Below are positions 1-7,655 of a DNA stretch of 33,609 nt, piece after piece (the first letter of the stretch is position 1; each line of letters begins with the position of its first letter). This DNA is from Acidobacteriaceae bacterium (lineage in GTDB: Bacteria > Acidobacteriota > Terriglobia > Terriglobales > Acidobacteriaceae). A program made the position numbers and the translations under genes. The notes under the pieces were generated by a model that ran no database searches, was not told where the DNA came from, and worked only from the letters and a program-made list of their open reading frames with translations. Location of the stretch: assembly GCA_025462925.1 (NCBI GenBank), contig JAOAPL010000080.1, forward strand, positions 1 to 33,609. The letters run 5' to 3'.

Positions 1-16
1 TGGCACCTTCGCTGAA

Positions 17-364
17 TTGGAGGAAGTGATTAATCGAGACATGGGCAAAACCCATTTGATGTTGTTCCTGGAATTTGATCATGGGGCTGTTCTCCGAAAG
101 GAGACGGGACTCAACAAACCGAAGATACTGCGGCTCGTAATCGGTAATCCCTTGGTCATGAAGGAGATGGCGAAGCATGTTCCCGACGCGGGATCTTATG
201 CGCCGGTTACCATTCTGGTCGATGAACGCGAAGACGGGGTCCATTTGTCCTATGACAGAATGGTTAGCTTTTTGGCGCCGTACGAAAACCGGGAAGCGCT
301 GGCAATCGCTCACGATCTGGATCATAAGATCGAGAAGCTAATCAATGACGCAGCGGTTGAGTAA
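17..364 (+). CDS. hypothetical protein (115 aa; true start may lie outside the window)
   Basis: Open frame at the left edge ending in TAA; next gene follows after a purine-rich AAAGGAGGAAAG SD. No recognised motif. Confidence 0.5.
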   Translation: MEEVINRDMGKTHLMLFLEFDHGAVLRKETGLNKPKILRLVIGNPLVMKEMAKHVPDAGSYAPVTILVDEREDGVHLSYDRMVSFLAPYENREALAIAHDLDHKIEKLINDAAVE

Positions 365-403
365 TCGTTCCGCTAAAGACGACAACGCCTAAAGGAGGAA
401 AGT

Positions 404-1033
404 ATGGTTTTCGCCGGCATCAAAGTTCCCGACACGGCTCTGGTCCGCGATGCGGTCGACCTATCGCGGAGTTTATTAGAGCCATTTCTTTTCAACCATG
501 TCATGCGCTCGTGGCTTTTCGCCGTTGTGCTTTCCGACGGTGCTGAACACCCACCAGATTCGGAGCTTTTGGCTGTTGCTGCAGTTCTTCACGATTTGGG
601 TTTGACCGATCGCTACGCCGCTGAGAGTCGCTTTGAGGTAGACGGCGCAAACGCGGCTCGCGCGTTTCTGAGTGATCGTGGCATCTCGACGCGGCAGATT
701 CAACTCGTATGGGACGCTGTCGCACTTCACACTACTCCCACACTCGCTCTTCACAAGGAGCCCGAGGTCGTAATGACCCATTCAGGGATAGCCGTCGATG
801 TCGTAGGTGCCGGTCTAGATCGAATCCCGCAAGATAAGCAGCGTGCGATTCTGTCGGAGTTTCCCCGGTTGGCCTTTAAGGATCAATTCAAGGGATGCCT
901 TTGCAAGGTCGTTCGTCAGAAGCCGATGACCACGATCGACAACATTCTGCGAGATTTCGGCATTCGTTACGTCGAGGGGTTCGCGCTACCGAATTTCGCC
1001 GACCTCGTCGGAAATGCACCGTTTTCCGAGTAG
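404..1033 (+). CDS. HD-domain protein (metal-dependent phosphohydrolase / cyanamide-hydratase-like)
   Basis: Strong SD (aaaggaggaaagtATG); HD motif AAVLHDLGLTDRY followed by VDGANAARAFL and VALHTTP, typical of this HD subfamily. Confidence 0.8.
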   Translation: MVFAGIKVPDTALVRDAVDLSRSLLEPFLFNHVMRSWLFAVVLSDGAEHPPDSELLAVAAVLHDLGLTDRYAAESRFEVDGANAARAFLSDRGISTRQIQLVWDAVALHTTPTLALHKEPEVVMTHSGIAVDVVGAGLDRIPQDKQRAILSEFPRLAFKDQFKGCLCKVVRQKPMTTIDNILRDFGIRYVEGFALPNFADLVGNAPFSE

Positions 1034-1350
1034 CTGACCAGCGGGTCGCGCGTCCTAGAGCAACGCTAACCCGGATTGCGAAACCTTCCGCGCCAATCAT
1101 CGAATAAATTTCGAGTTCCCGGCATTCCCATTAGCTCTCCTCATCGAAAAGTTCGGCGAACAGTTCTTGACGAAAAACGGTTCGCCCTACGTGACGCACT
1201 TCGACCTCGGTGGAGACGGAAGATGCCAGGAACTTCAAGGAAACGGACAACAAGTTTTCGGAAATTGAGGGAAATGGCAGACACCGTGACAGGGCGAACA
1301 GAGGTTGGTCGTACTAAGTTGCTGATTTTTAAATCGCTTATATCATCGTG

Positions 1351-1392
1351 ACGGTGAGAAAGGAGCGTTCTAACCAACTGAACTACGTCCCC
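1351..1392 (-). pseudogene. tRNA 5'-half fragment (tRNA-Asp-like: acceptor 5' strand, D-arm, diverged anticodon arm)
   Basis: Reverse complement reads GGGGACGTAGTTCAGTTGGTTAGAACGCTCCTTTCTCACCG: canonical 5' acceptor strand plus D-arm (GTTC...GAAC); no matching 3' half follows. Confidence 0.7.
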
Positions 1393-1595
1393 AGCTTGTT
1401 TTCAGCGGGTTAGTGGGAAACCCGCATCTTTGCTGTACCTCCTTGCTGTCAACTGTGTCGCCTGTTTCAACCGTTTCCACCCCATATATCAAAAATTCGA
1501 GGCGAAACGGACACCATGGACACCATGCGAAAAAGTGACCAGAGCATCCGTCCCTGCTCTGTGAATTAGATTGTCACAGAGGAATCCGAAGGTTT
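1363..1595. repeat. copy 1 of a ~230-bp diverged direct repeat carrying a tRNA-Asp 5' half
   Basis: Shares GCGTTCTAACCAACTGAACTACGTCCCCAGCTTGTTTTCA and then ...GTGTCGCCTGTTTCA..CC..TTCCACCCC.TAT...GTGAATTA.ATTGT.ACAGA with positions ~7666-7915. Confidence 0.75.
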
Positions 1596-1684
1596 GGGCA
1601 GCCCGTGATTCATGGGGACACTGAACCGTGGGTTCAGCGCTCTTTTGCGGCCGATTTCTTGGCGTCCGCTCTAAAATGCTTCGT

Positions 1685-2020
1685 ATGAAAAAGTCCACCA
1701 CTATTCCCGAGGATCGGACAGGGGTAGCCCGAGAGGCCAAGGCGCTCGTAGCGTTGGCATTCCGCAATGGCCCAATAGAGAATGTTCATGCCGGAAAGGC
1801 CTGCCCCACCTGTCAGGGTGACCCGGAGTATTCTCACATCACTCAGGCTGAAATGCGGCAGATTATGAAGGCTGCGGTGGACCGCCTTTACACCTTCCTC
1901 GTGCTGAAGCAGCATGAACAAGAAGCGTACGACGCTTTGCTAAGCCTCGGAGAGCGATACACAACCGCATGGGATGACCCGGTTTTTTCGAGGGGAGTTT
2001 TGAGGAACTCCGGCTCTTAA
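1685..2020 (+). CDS. small hypothetical protein (start uncertain, 1628/1676/1685)
   Basis: Frame MKKSTTIPEDRTGVAREAKALVALAFRNGPIENVHAGKACPTCQGD...; CPTC motif; its TAA stop lies in the tRNA-Lys anticodon-loop sequence. Confidence 0.55.
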   Translation: MKKSTTIPEDRTGVAREAKALVALAFRNGPIENVHAGKACPTCQGDPEYSHITQAEMRQIMKAAVDRLYTFLVLKQHEQEAYDALLSLGERYTTAWDDPVFSRGVLRNSGS

Positions 2021-2058
2021 TCAGTAGGTTGAAGGTTCGATTCCTTCCGCGCTCGCCA
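2014..2058 (+). pseudogene. tRNA-Lys(CTT) 3'-half fragment (anticodon loop to CCA), likely att scar
   Basis: CTCTTAATCAGTAGGTTGAAGGTTCGATTCCTTCCGCGCTCGCCA: loop CTCTTAA, 3' anticodon strand TCAGT, perfect T-arm GAAGG-TTCGATT-CCTTC, 3' acceptor and CCA; preceding sequence does not form a tRNA 5' half. Confidence 0.8.
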
Positions 2059-2127
2059 CTCTTTTCAACGATCTACACGCAACCAGGCTCGCACGGAAGC
2101 ACTTTACTGAAGTAACGAAAAGCCCGT

Positions 2128-2175
2128 ATTGGCGCATATTGGCTCGAAGCGTACGGCACACTTACGGCACACCTC
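2128..2175. repeat. left copy of a diverged ~48-bp direct repeat (possible island boundary)
   Basis: ATTGGCGCATATTGGCTCGAAGCGTACGGCACACTTACGGCACACCTC resembles TTTGGCGCTTATCGGCTCAAACGTACGGCACCACTCCACGACACACCCC at 26024-26072. Confidence 0.6.
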
Positions 2176-2353
2176 GATACCGCCGCGATCCGAAATCAGC
2201 CTTGATTGCACGTAAGTTGGAAGTAAATCCGAGAAGCCCGACAGGAGCCCAAAGTAGCGGCCGAGGGCGTCCACGCGAAAGAAAGGGCGCATTGAGGAAA
2301 GCCGCCCAGTTCAGTAACAGCGGTTTCGATTGGCTGCGCGGACTTTCTCTGGG

Positions 2354-3274
2354 CTAAGAAGACACGGCGACGACTACTGAATGAGCACTTTTATAAACCC
2401 CAAGCGTCAGAGCTTCGTATTGATTAAAGAATGTCTCAAAGTGAAAGAGGTGACGCAGGCCACTATCGTCCTGCAGTTGTAAATCCGTCGCTCCAAGCGG
2501 ACCGCCTTTACGATTTGCGCAGTAGGTCTGCACTTGACGAAAGAGATCGACTTCGCGAGTGTTAGAAAACCGTTGCTGGAAAGATCGCGACCCGACGAAA
2601 TACCGAAATGGATTGCCCCAATCGAATTCTGCCGGAAGGCGATGAGGATGACAGCAAATGGCTCCTATCATGGGCTGTTCGCTTTGCTCGACGTAACGCC
2701 ACAGGGTGGTGGTGATCGTGTTTCCGTATCTCTTTTTCAATGTCGTGACGGCGTTAATCCCGACAGTTAGGTCTCGTGCGTTTTGAACAAATGCCTGTTG
2801 AAAGAACAGCATCTGCCCAGCAGCAAAGTTAGCCTCGTTTTCGATTTGCTCGTGGCAGGCAGGCGTCAGGGTTTGTTTGTTGTCGCCCAGCATCGTATCG
2901 ATGTGCCACGGGATGATGCTGTGACCGACTTCGTGGGCTTCGCTCCATCGCTGTTTGGCCTCGGGAAGTTCGCTGTCAATCAGTATTCGCTTTCGGTCTG
3001 GGATGAAGAGCGCCCGGAGATCCCACTTCTTAATGACATCGAGGAGCAAGGCTGGTCGAGCCAGTACCTGTTTACCCGCTATTGTCAGCCTGTGGGCGAC
3101 CTCTCTTAATGCGCCGTCTTCGGTAGAGGAATAGTATTGGCGGTCGAGCCGCAGCAACTCACGCACATGATCCATGTGGAGCGGCGGCTCGGGATTTCCG
3201 AGGTCGCGGAGCACCTTGGCAACTAACTCGTTGACGTCCTGCGCGGTTCGGTCACGCAAAAAGATGTTTTTCAA
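2354..3274 (-). CDS. ImmA/IrrE-family metallopeptidase
   Basis: HExxH zinc motif in RWSEAHEVGHSIIPWH, followed by ENEANFAAGQMLF, typical of ImmA/IrrE (DUF955) proteins. Confidence 0.85.
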   Translation of the reverse strand: MKNIFLRDRTAQDVNELVAKVLRDLGNPEPPLHMDHVRELLRLDRQYYSSTEDGALREVAHRLTIAGKQVLARPALLLDVIKKWDLRALFIPDRKRILIDSELPEAKQRWSEAHEVGHSIIPWHIDTMLGDNKQTLTPACHEQIENEANFAAGQMLFFQQAFVQNARDLTVGINAVTTLKKRYGNTITTTLWRYVEQSEQPMIGAICCHPHRLPAEFDWGNPFRYFVGSRSFQQRFSNTREVDLFRQVQTYCANRKGGPLGATDLQLQDDSGLRHLFHFETFFNQYEALTLGVYKSAHSVVVAVSS

Positions 3275-3290
3275 CTGCTTTCACCGCTGG

Positions 3291-3785
3291 TTATTTCTCG
3301 CTTAAGAATTTCACGAATTCCTCCAAGGCCCGTTGCTCGTCTTTGTTCAATTTTTCTACCGACTCCGAGCGTGCAGCAAATCGAACCGCCTCCTGACCGA
3401 GCGTCTGATCGCGTGCGATTACGTTGCCAGAGAGTTGAAGCATTCTTTCATTGGAAAGACCTAGGGTTCTGGCGAGCTGGTACACGGTTCGTGGTTCCGG
3501 AGTGTAATGAATGTTTCGTTCAATCTCGATCAGTTCCGCGAGGTCGATGTTAGCTTTCTCGGCAAGCTGGTCCGTCCGAAGCCCTTTTTTCCTGCGCCAC
3601 AAGTTAATGAGCTTGCCAAACGCTGGTCGAGGATCTTCGTCGGCGGCAGCATTGATAGATGCAACTTGGTGAGTACGTTGTTTCGACTTGAGTATGTCTA
3701 TGCTGAAAACACCTGCGGAGATTTCGGCTTTGTCATCCCGCTCCGCGCGCTTTGTGAGCCACTCCTTAGTGAGATTTAGTTTCAT
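3291..3785 (-). CDS. XRE-family helix-turn-helix transcriptional regulator
   Basis: FGKLINLWRRKKGLRTDQLAEKANIDLAELIEIERNIHYTPEPRTVYQLARTLGLS matches a HTH_3/XRE domain; directly upstream of the ImmA/IrrE gene. Confidence 0.85.
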   Translation of the reverse strand: MKLNLTKEWLTKRAERDDKAEISAGVFSIDILKSKQRTHQVASINAAADEDPRPAFGKLINLWRRKKGLRTDQLAEKANIDLAELIEIERNIHYTPEPRTVYQLARTLGLSNERMLQLSGNVIARDQTLGQEAVRFAARSESVEKLNKDEQRALEEFVKFLSEK

Positions 3786-3794
3786 GGTATTGCC

Positions 3795-4412
3795 TCATTT
3801 TAAGAATTCTGACGCTTGCTCAGCTGTCATTTCGAAGTAGCGGAGGTTATGGGCAGTGGTGTCGCACCCGAGGTCGGTCATTCCGCAATCGTTGGCGTAC
3901 CACCCGTCTGCCTGTGGTAGGGAATGCAATCCGATGCGGCCGGAAAATTCTTCTTGGATACTCAACTGAATCGCGGTTGCCAAGAGTATGCTTCCGACGA
4001 GTGAAAACCGCGGCTCGGTCACAATGCTGGCAAGATTCCAAGGTGCCGCAGCGAGGAAGTGGACGTAGACGAGAGACTTGCCCTTCTGTGACTCGACACG
4101 GCAGACTTTGCCGGCAGTTGAAACCAGCATCATCCCCTGCATCTCTGACGCGCACTCAATCGCAAACATTTGGTAGGCAGCGTAGCCTTCGATGGCGTCG
4201 TACTTCTGTCGCCAATCCCAGTGTCTGTGCTGGGGCAATCGCTCTTTGGGAACACCTGCCGCTTCCATGCGACGGATTTCTTTTTCCAGAAAGGGCTTCC
4301 AGGTCAATTCCGCCGCTTGGACCTCTTCCTCGGTGACGCCATCGATAAGGATCGCTTCAACCAGTGTCCCGGTTCTGCGATCCTTCAAATGGACCTGGGT
4401 GCGCTCGCTCAT
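3795..4412 (-). CDS. GNAT-like N-acetyltransferase-fold protein (putative)
   Basis: C-terminal GRIGLHSLPQADGWYANDCGMTDLGCD...LRYFEMTAEQASEFL resembles GNAT C-terminal signatures; ATGA overlap with the upstream RHH gene. Confidence 0.55.
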   Translation of the reverse strand: MSERTQVHLKDRRTGTLVEAILIDGVTEEEVQAAELTWKPFLEKEIRRMEAAGVPKERLPQHRHWDWRQKYDAIEGYAAYQMFAIECASEMQGMMLVSTAGKVCRVESQKGKSLVYVHFLAAAPWNLASIVTEPRFSLVGSILLATAIQLSIQEEFSGRIGLHSLPQADGWYANDCGMTDLGCDTTAHNLRYFEMTAEQASEFLK

Positions 4413-4627
4413 ATCATCATGAGCTCGGCTTTTTCTTTCGTGCTGTCGTGCTCGAAAAAGAGCTTTTCTCCGCGAGTAAGGCGAGCCTCCACCATCTGAT
4501 AGAGGCGCAAGGCCTGTCGTAGGACGGCAGTCTTGCTCATGTCCTTCGTGACCGACAGCTCATCCAAGGCCTTCATCTCTGCCTCGGTCAGATTCAATGT
4601 CATTGTCTTTCGTGCGGGTGTGATCAT
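4409..4627 (-). CDS. ribbon-helix-helix (CopG/DUF1778-like) small protein, antitoxin/repressor-like
   Basis: KTMTLNLTEAEMKALDELSVTKDMSKTAVLRQALRLYQMVEA: beta strand plus two helices typical of RHH proteins; first gene of the minus-strand operon. Confidence 0.7.
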   Translation of the reverse strand: MITPARKTMTLNLTEAEMKALDELSVTKDMSKTAVLRQALRLYQMVEARLTRGEKLFFEHDSTKEKAELMMI

Positions 4628-4656
4628 TGGCCCAGACCCTCCTCTCCACTAGCAAA

Positions 4657-4685
4657 ATAGTATAAAAACTGCTAGTTTTTGTCAA
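4657..4685 (-). promoter_or_regulatory. promoter for the minus operon with a palindrome in the spacer
   Basis: Reverse complement TTGACA-17 bp-TACTAT; AAAAACT-GCT-AGTTTTT palindrome at 4664-4680. Confidence 0.6.
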
Positions 4686-4696
4686 GTAAATTTACA

Positions 4697-4730
4697 TTGA
4701 CATTAGCTAAATTTACTGTAATATTTACAG
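4697..4730 (+). promoter_or_regulatory. promoter for the Ubl operon overlapped by a palindrome
   Basis: TTGACA (4697-4702), 16 bp, TAATAT (4719-4724); palindrome CTGTAA-TAT-TTACAG (4716-4730) overlaps the -10. Confidence 0.6.
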
Positions 4731-4753
4731 AAGAATAGGAGGTTCCGAGACTT

Positions 4754-5077
4754 ATGGGAACTCAAACTCCAGATCTGCGAAGCGTTGCCACCAAACCGCA
4801 GATCGTCAATATTCAGGTGGTCACCGGTTCCGGGAATTACCCGAGTTCCGGATTCGAGCACTACAACTCTCACGAACTGCTGTCCACTGTGCTGCATCAG
4901 GCGCAACAGCACCTTCATCTGCAGAACACGGCTGGGTGGGTCGCTAAGACGGAGGATGATCGAGTATTGAATCCTGCATTGACGATTGCCGAAAACAACA
5001 TTCAAGACAAGACTCAGATCTTCTGGGCGCCAACGGAGAGCGGCGGAGGCAGCTTCGATGCATCCGGAAATCAGTAA
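4754..5077 (+). CDS. ubiquitin-like (beta-grasp) modifier protein, putative
   Basis: 107 aa, SD AGGAGG; C-terminal TQIFWAPTESGGGSFDASGNQ has a glycine run near the end; first gene of an operon with E2-, JAB- and E1-like proteins. Confidence 0.65.
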   Translation: MGTQTPDLRSVATKPQIVNIQVVTGSGNYPSSGFEHYNSHELLSTVLHQAQQHLHLQNTAGWVAKTEDDRVLNPALTIAENNIQDKTQIFWAPTESGGGSFDASGNQ

Positions 5078-5537
5078 GTCGTTATTTGAGGACCAGGTTC
5101 AAAAAGTTCTCACGAATCCGGAGTTGATTGTTAATCGGGGCTGGCTGGTTCTCAAGCACTCGTATCCGAATCTCGTGGTGGCAATGCGCCATCGAAAATC
5201 CGGTCAGCTGCGTGTTTTCGGCTTCAAGTTTGATGGGTGGAATGATCAGCCGCCTTCGCTGACGCTGCTAAGGTGTGACTCGGAAGAGGAGCTGCCTCAC
5301 AGCCAGTGGCCAAAAAACCCTCAAGGAAAAACTTACTGGCATCCTGGAGGCTGGGTCTCCGAAAGCGGAATCCTTGTTCCCTCGAAACCCTTTATGTGCA
5401 TGATTGGGATTCGCGAATATCATGAGCACCAACAACACGTAAAGGATGCTTGGAAGAACTACAAAAATCAGTCCTCATATGAATTGGGTCAACTTCTGAT
5501 CCAGGTATCAGAGGTATTTCAGAAATCCGATGTCTGA
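5058..5537 (+). CDS. E2-like (ubiquitin-conjugating-enzyme-fold) protein, putative
   Basis: MHPEISKSLFEDQVQ...YPNLVVAMRHRKSGQLRVFGFKFDGWNDQPPSLTLL...WHPGGW...SKPFMCMIGIREYHEH; position between Ubl and JAB genes; overlaps the Ubl 3' end. Confidence 0.55.
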   Translation: MHPEISKSLFEDQVQKVLTNPELIVNRGWLVLKHSYPNLVVAMRHRKSGQLRVFGFKFDGWNDQPPSLTLLRCDSEEELPHSQWPKNPQGKTYWHPGGWVSESGILVPSKPFMCMIGIREYHEHQQHVKDAWKNYKNQSSYELGQLLIQVSEVFQKSDV

Positions 5538-6024
5538 CCTATCGAGTCAGTCCCTCGTCTTTCACGTGCCCCGGCAGACGGTAGACCAGTCTCTGCAATT
5601 TTTTAAGCAGCAGGGAGAAAGAGGGCACGAAGGGGTCGCGCTCTGGCCCGGAAAGCTGCTGGCGGAGGTATGTGAGATCGGCCCCGCGGTTATTCCGCGG
5701 CAGATTACTGGGCCTCGCATGTACCAGATTCCAGCTGATGAAAGCTTTCGAATCATCAAAAGCACGGCGAAGCAGAATCTGGTTATACCGATCCAGATCC
5801 ACTCGCATCCCGCATCGGCTTATCACTCAGAGGCTGACGACGAATATGCCTTCCTTCAACATTTGAACGCGATCTCAATTGTTGTGCCCTGCTTTGGGCA
5901 CTTTGATCCAGATGAGTTCCTGGAACACGCCGTGTTCTATCGCCTCCGCGGGCCAGATCTGTGGGAACTGATGGCATTGAGTGAAATTAAAAGATGCTTC
6001 GCGTTTTCTGAGGGGACCCCATGA
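5530..6024 (+). CDS. JAB/JAMM (Mov34/MPN) isopeptidase-like protein
   Basis: JAMM motif HSHPASAYHSEADD (HxH...SxxD) with an upstream Glu (GHEGVALWPGKL); ATG overlaps the E2-like stop. Confidence 0.8.
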   Translation: MSDLSSQSLVFHVPRQTVDQSLQFFKQQGERGHEGVALWPGKLLAEVCEIGPAVIPRQITGPRMYQIPADESFRIIKSTAKQNLVIPIQIHSHPASAYHSEADDEYAFLQHLNAISIVVPCFGHFDPDEFLEHAVFYRLRGPDLWELMALSEIKRCFAFSEGTP

Positions 6025-7472
6025 ACTGGATTGAACAGCACATCCGAAATCTGGCCAAGACCTCGGGATTTGAAGAAGCAGACGCGAAGAGACTATTTGT
6101 GCGGAAGCTGCATGTGTCGATTGATGTAGAACTACGGAGCAATCGGACCTACAGGCTTGCATTCATATATGCGGTCAATCTGTTGTCCAGAATCTTTCCG
6201 TCGTTAACGTTCGATGAACTGCCGGTTTCGAAGCTGCCGATCTTGCCCTGGACAGGAAGCAAGCCGTTAGGAGCGTTTGAGAATCCCGAACTGACACTAC
6301 ACTTCGGGCAAGGCTCAGCCCATGAGGCATTTGTCACTGCGAATTGTCATCGTTGGCACGTGCTAATCGATTCACCGCATACTCCCACGGCTGAAGAAGA
6401 GTGGAATCCCGTGCTTGCATTGCTCACAGCATGTTATGCGACGGGGAGGGCTTGCAAGCTGCTTTTGGGCGATGCCCTCGCGGGGAGAGGTTTCTACGAA
6501 CCGTTCTCGATTTTGGATTTTGATCGCGGTGAAGTGGAGTTCGACTGGAGCCGCGATTCGGATATCGGCCATGTAACTTCGGCGGGAATAGGTGCGATCG
6601 GCTCTGCTTTTTTGTTTGCCTTGGCCTCTCATGGAATGGCATCCGGACGGCTTTCATTGGTCGATCACGATTTACTAGACCGTCCCAATCTGTGCCGTTA
6701 CAGCTTCTTTACTGAGGAAGAGATCGGAACCATGAAGGTCCTAAGTGCGAAGCGCAGGCTCGATTCTCAAGGCATGCAACTTGAGGTCAAGCAATTTGGA
6801 CAGCGATTCGAAACATACTTTGATGAGAACTACCATCGCGATCCACGTTTCAGAGTGGAACAATTGATTTCGGCTCCCGACCGTCGCGATACTCGCCGTC
6901 GCTTTCAAGGGAAACTTCCCAGACGGCTATGGGACGCTTCGACGGGATCTAATCAGGTGGTGCTCCACCACAATGAATACGACCCAAGGCTAGCTTGCCT
7001 GACTTGTATTTACCCAGAGACTCCCGATGAGAATGCACATCTGCGGCATGTTGCGGATGCTTTGAACCTGCCTCTTGAAAGGATTTTGTCGGGTGCCAGC
7101 ATTACCACTGCGGATGCGAGCGCCATTCACAGTAAATATCCCCAATTGGCAGTCGAGGATGTAATTGGGAAGGAATTTGATAGCGTTTTCCGCCAATTGT
7201 GCTCGGCGAGTGAGATAAGAACTGGCGCGAGCCAGTCGGTGCTTGCGCCTTTATCGTTCGTCTCTGCCATTGCCGGAGTTCTCTTGTACTTCGAGTTCAT
7301 CAAGTCGCTTAACCCTGAGGTGTTTGGCTCGTTCCAGTTGTATAACTACACCTATCTTGACCCTTTGACCAATCCGAATCCCAGCTTTCGGCGGCTGAAG
7401 AATCGTAGCTCAGATTGCGTCTGCGCGGACCCGAGATATCGAAAAGTATTTGCGGACATCTGGCACCAATGA
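6021..7472 (+). CDS. ThiF/E1-like ubiquitin-activating-type enzyme
   Basis: Rossmann motif VTSAGIGAIGSAFLFALASHGMASGRLSLVDHDLLDRPNLCRYSFF; CxxC pairs CLTC and CVC (zinc-site-like); ATGA overlap with the JAB gene. Confidence 0.85.
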   Translation: MNWIEQHIRNLAKTSGFEEADAKRLFVRKLHVSIDVELRSNRTYRLAFIYAVNLLSRIFPSLTFDELPVSKLPILPWTGSKPLGAFENPELTLHFGQGSAHEAFVTANCHRWHVLIDSPHTPTAEEEWNPVLALLTACYATGRACKLLLGDALAGRGFYEPFSILDFDRGEVEFDWSRDSDIGHVTSAGIGAIGSAFLFALASHGMASGRLSLVDHDLLDRPNLCRYSFFTEEEIGTMKVLSAKRRLDSQGMQLEVKQFGQRFETYFDENYHRDPRFRVEQLISAPDRRDTRRRFQGKLPRRLWDASTGSNQVVLHHNEYDPRLACLTCIYPETPDENAHLRHVADALNLPLERILSGASITTADASAIHSKYPQLAVEDVIGKEFDSVFRQLCSASEIRTGASQSVLAPLSFVSAIAGVLLYFEFIKSLNPEVFGSFQLYNYTYLDPLTNPNPSFRRLKNRSSDCVCADPRYRKVFADIWHQ

Positions 7473-7655
7473 ATTCCGGCATTCTTGTCACGAAACGAAT
7501 ATCCATGCGGGAACGAAAAACAGAGCTCCTCATCTGCGATATGCCGGGCGATTTTGCTCATCTAAGGGGCGCACCGGGTTGAAGTCGAGAGTGAATTGCT
7601 GTCTTTTGTGAGGGTAGATCTCAGGGATTGGCGTTTGGACTGAGGAATGAGGTCT

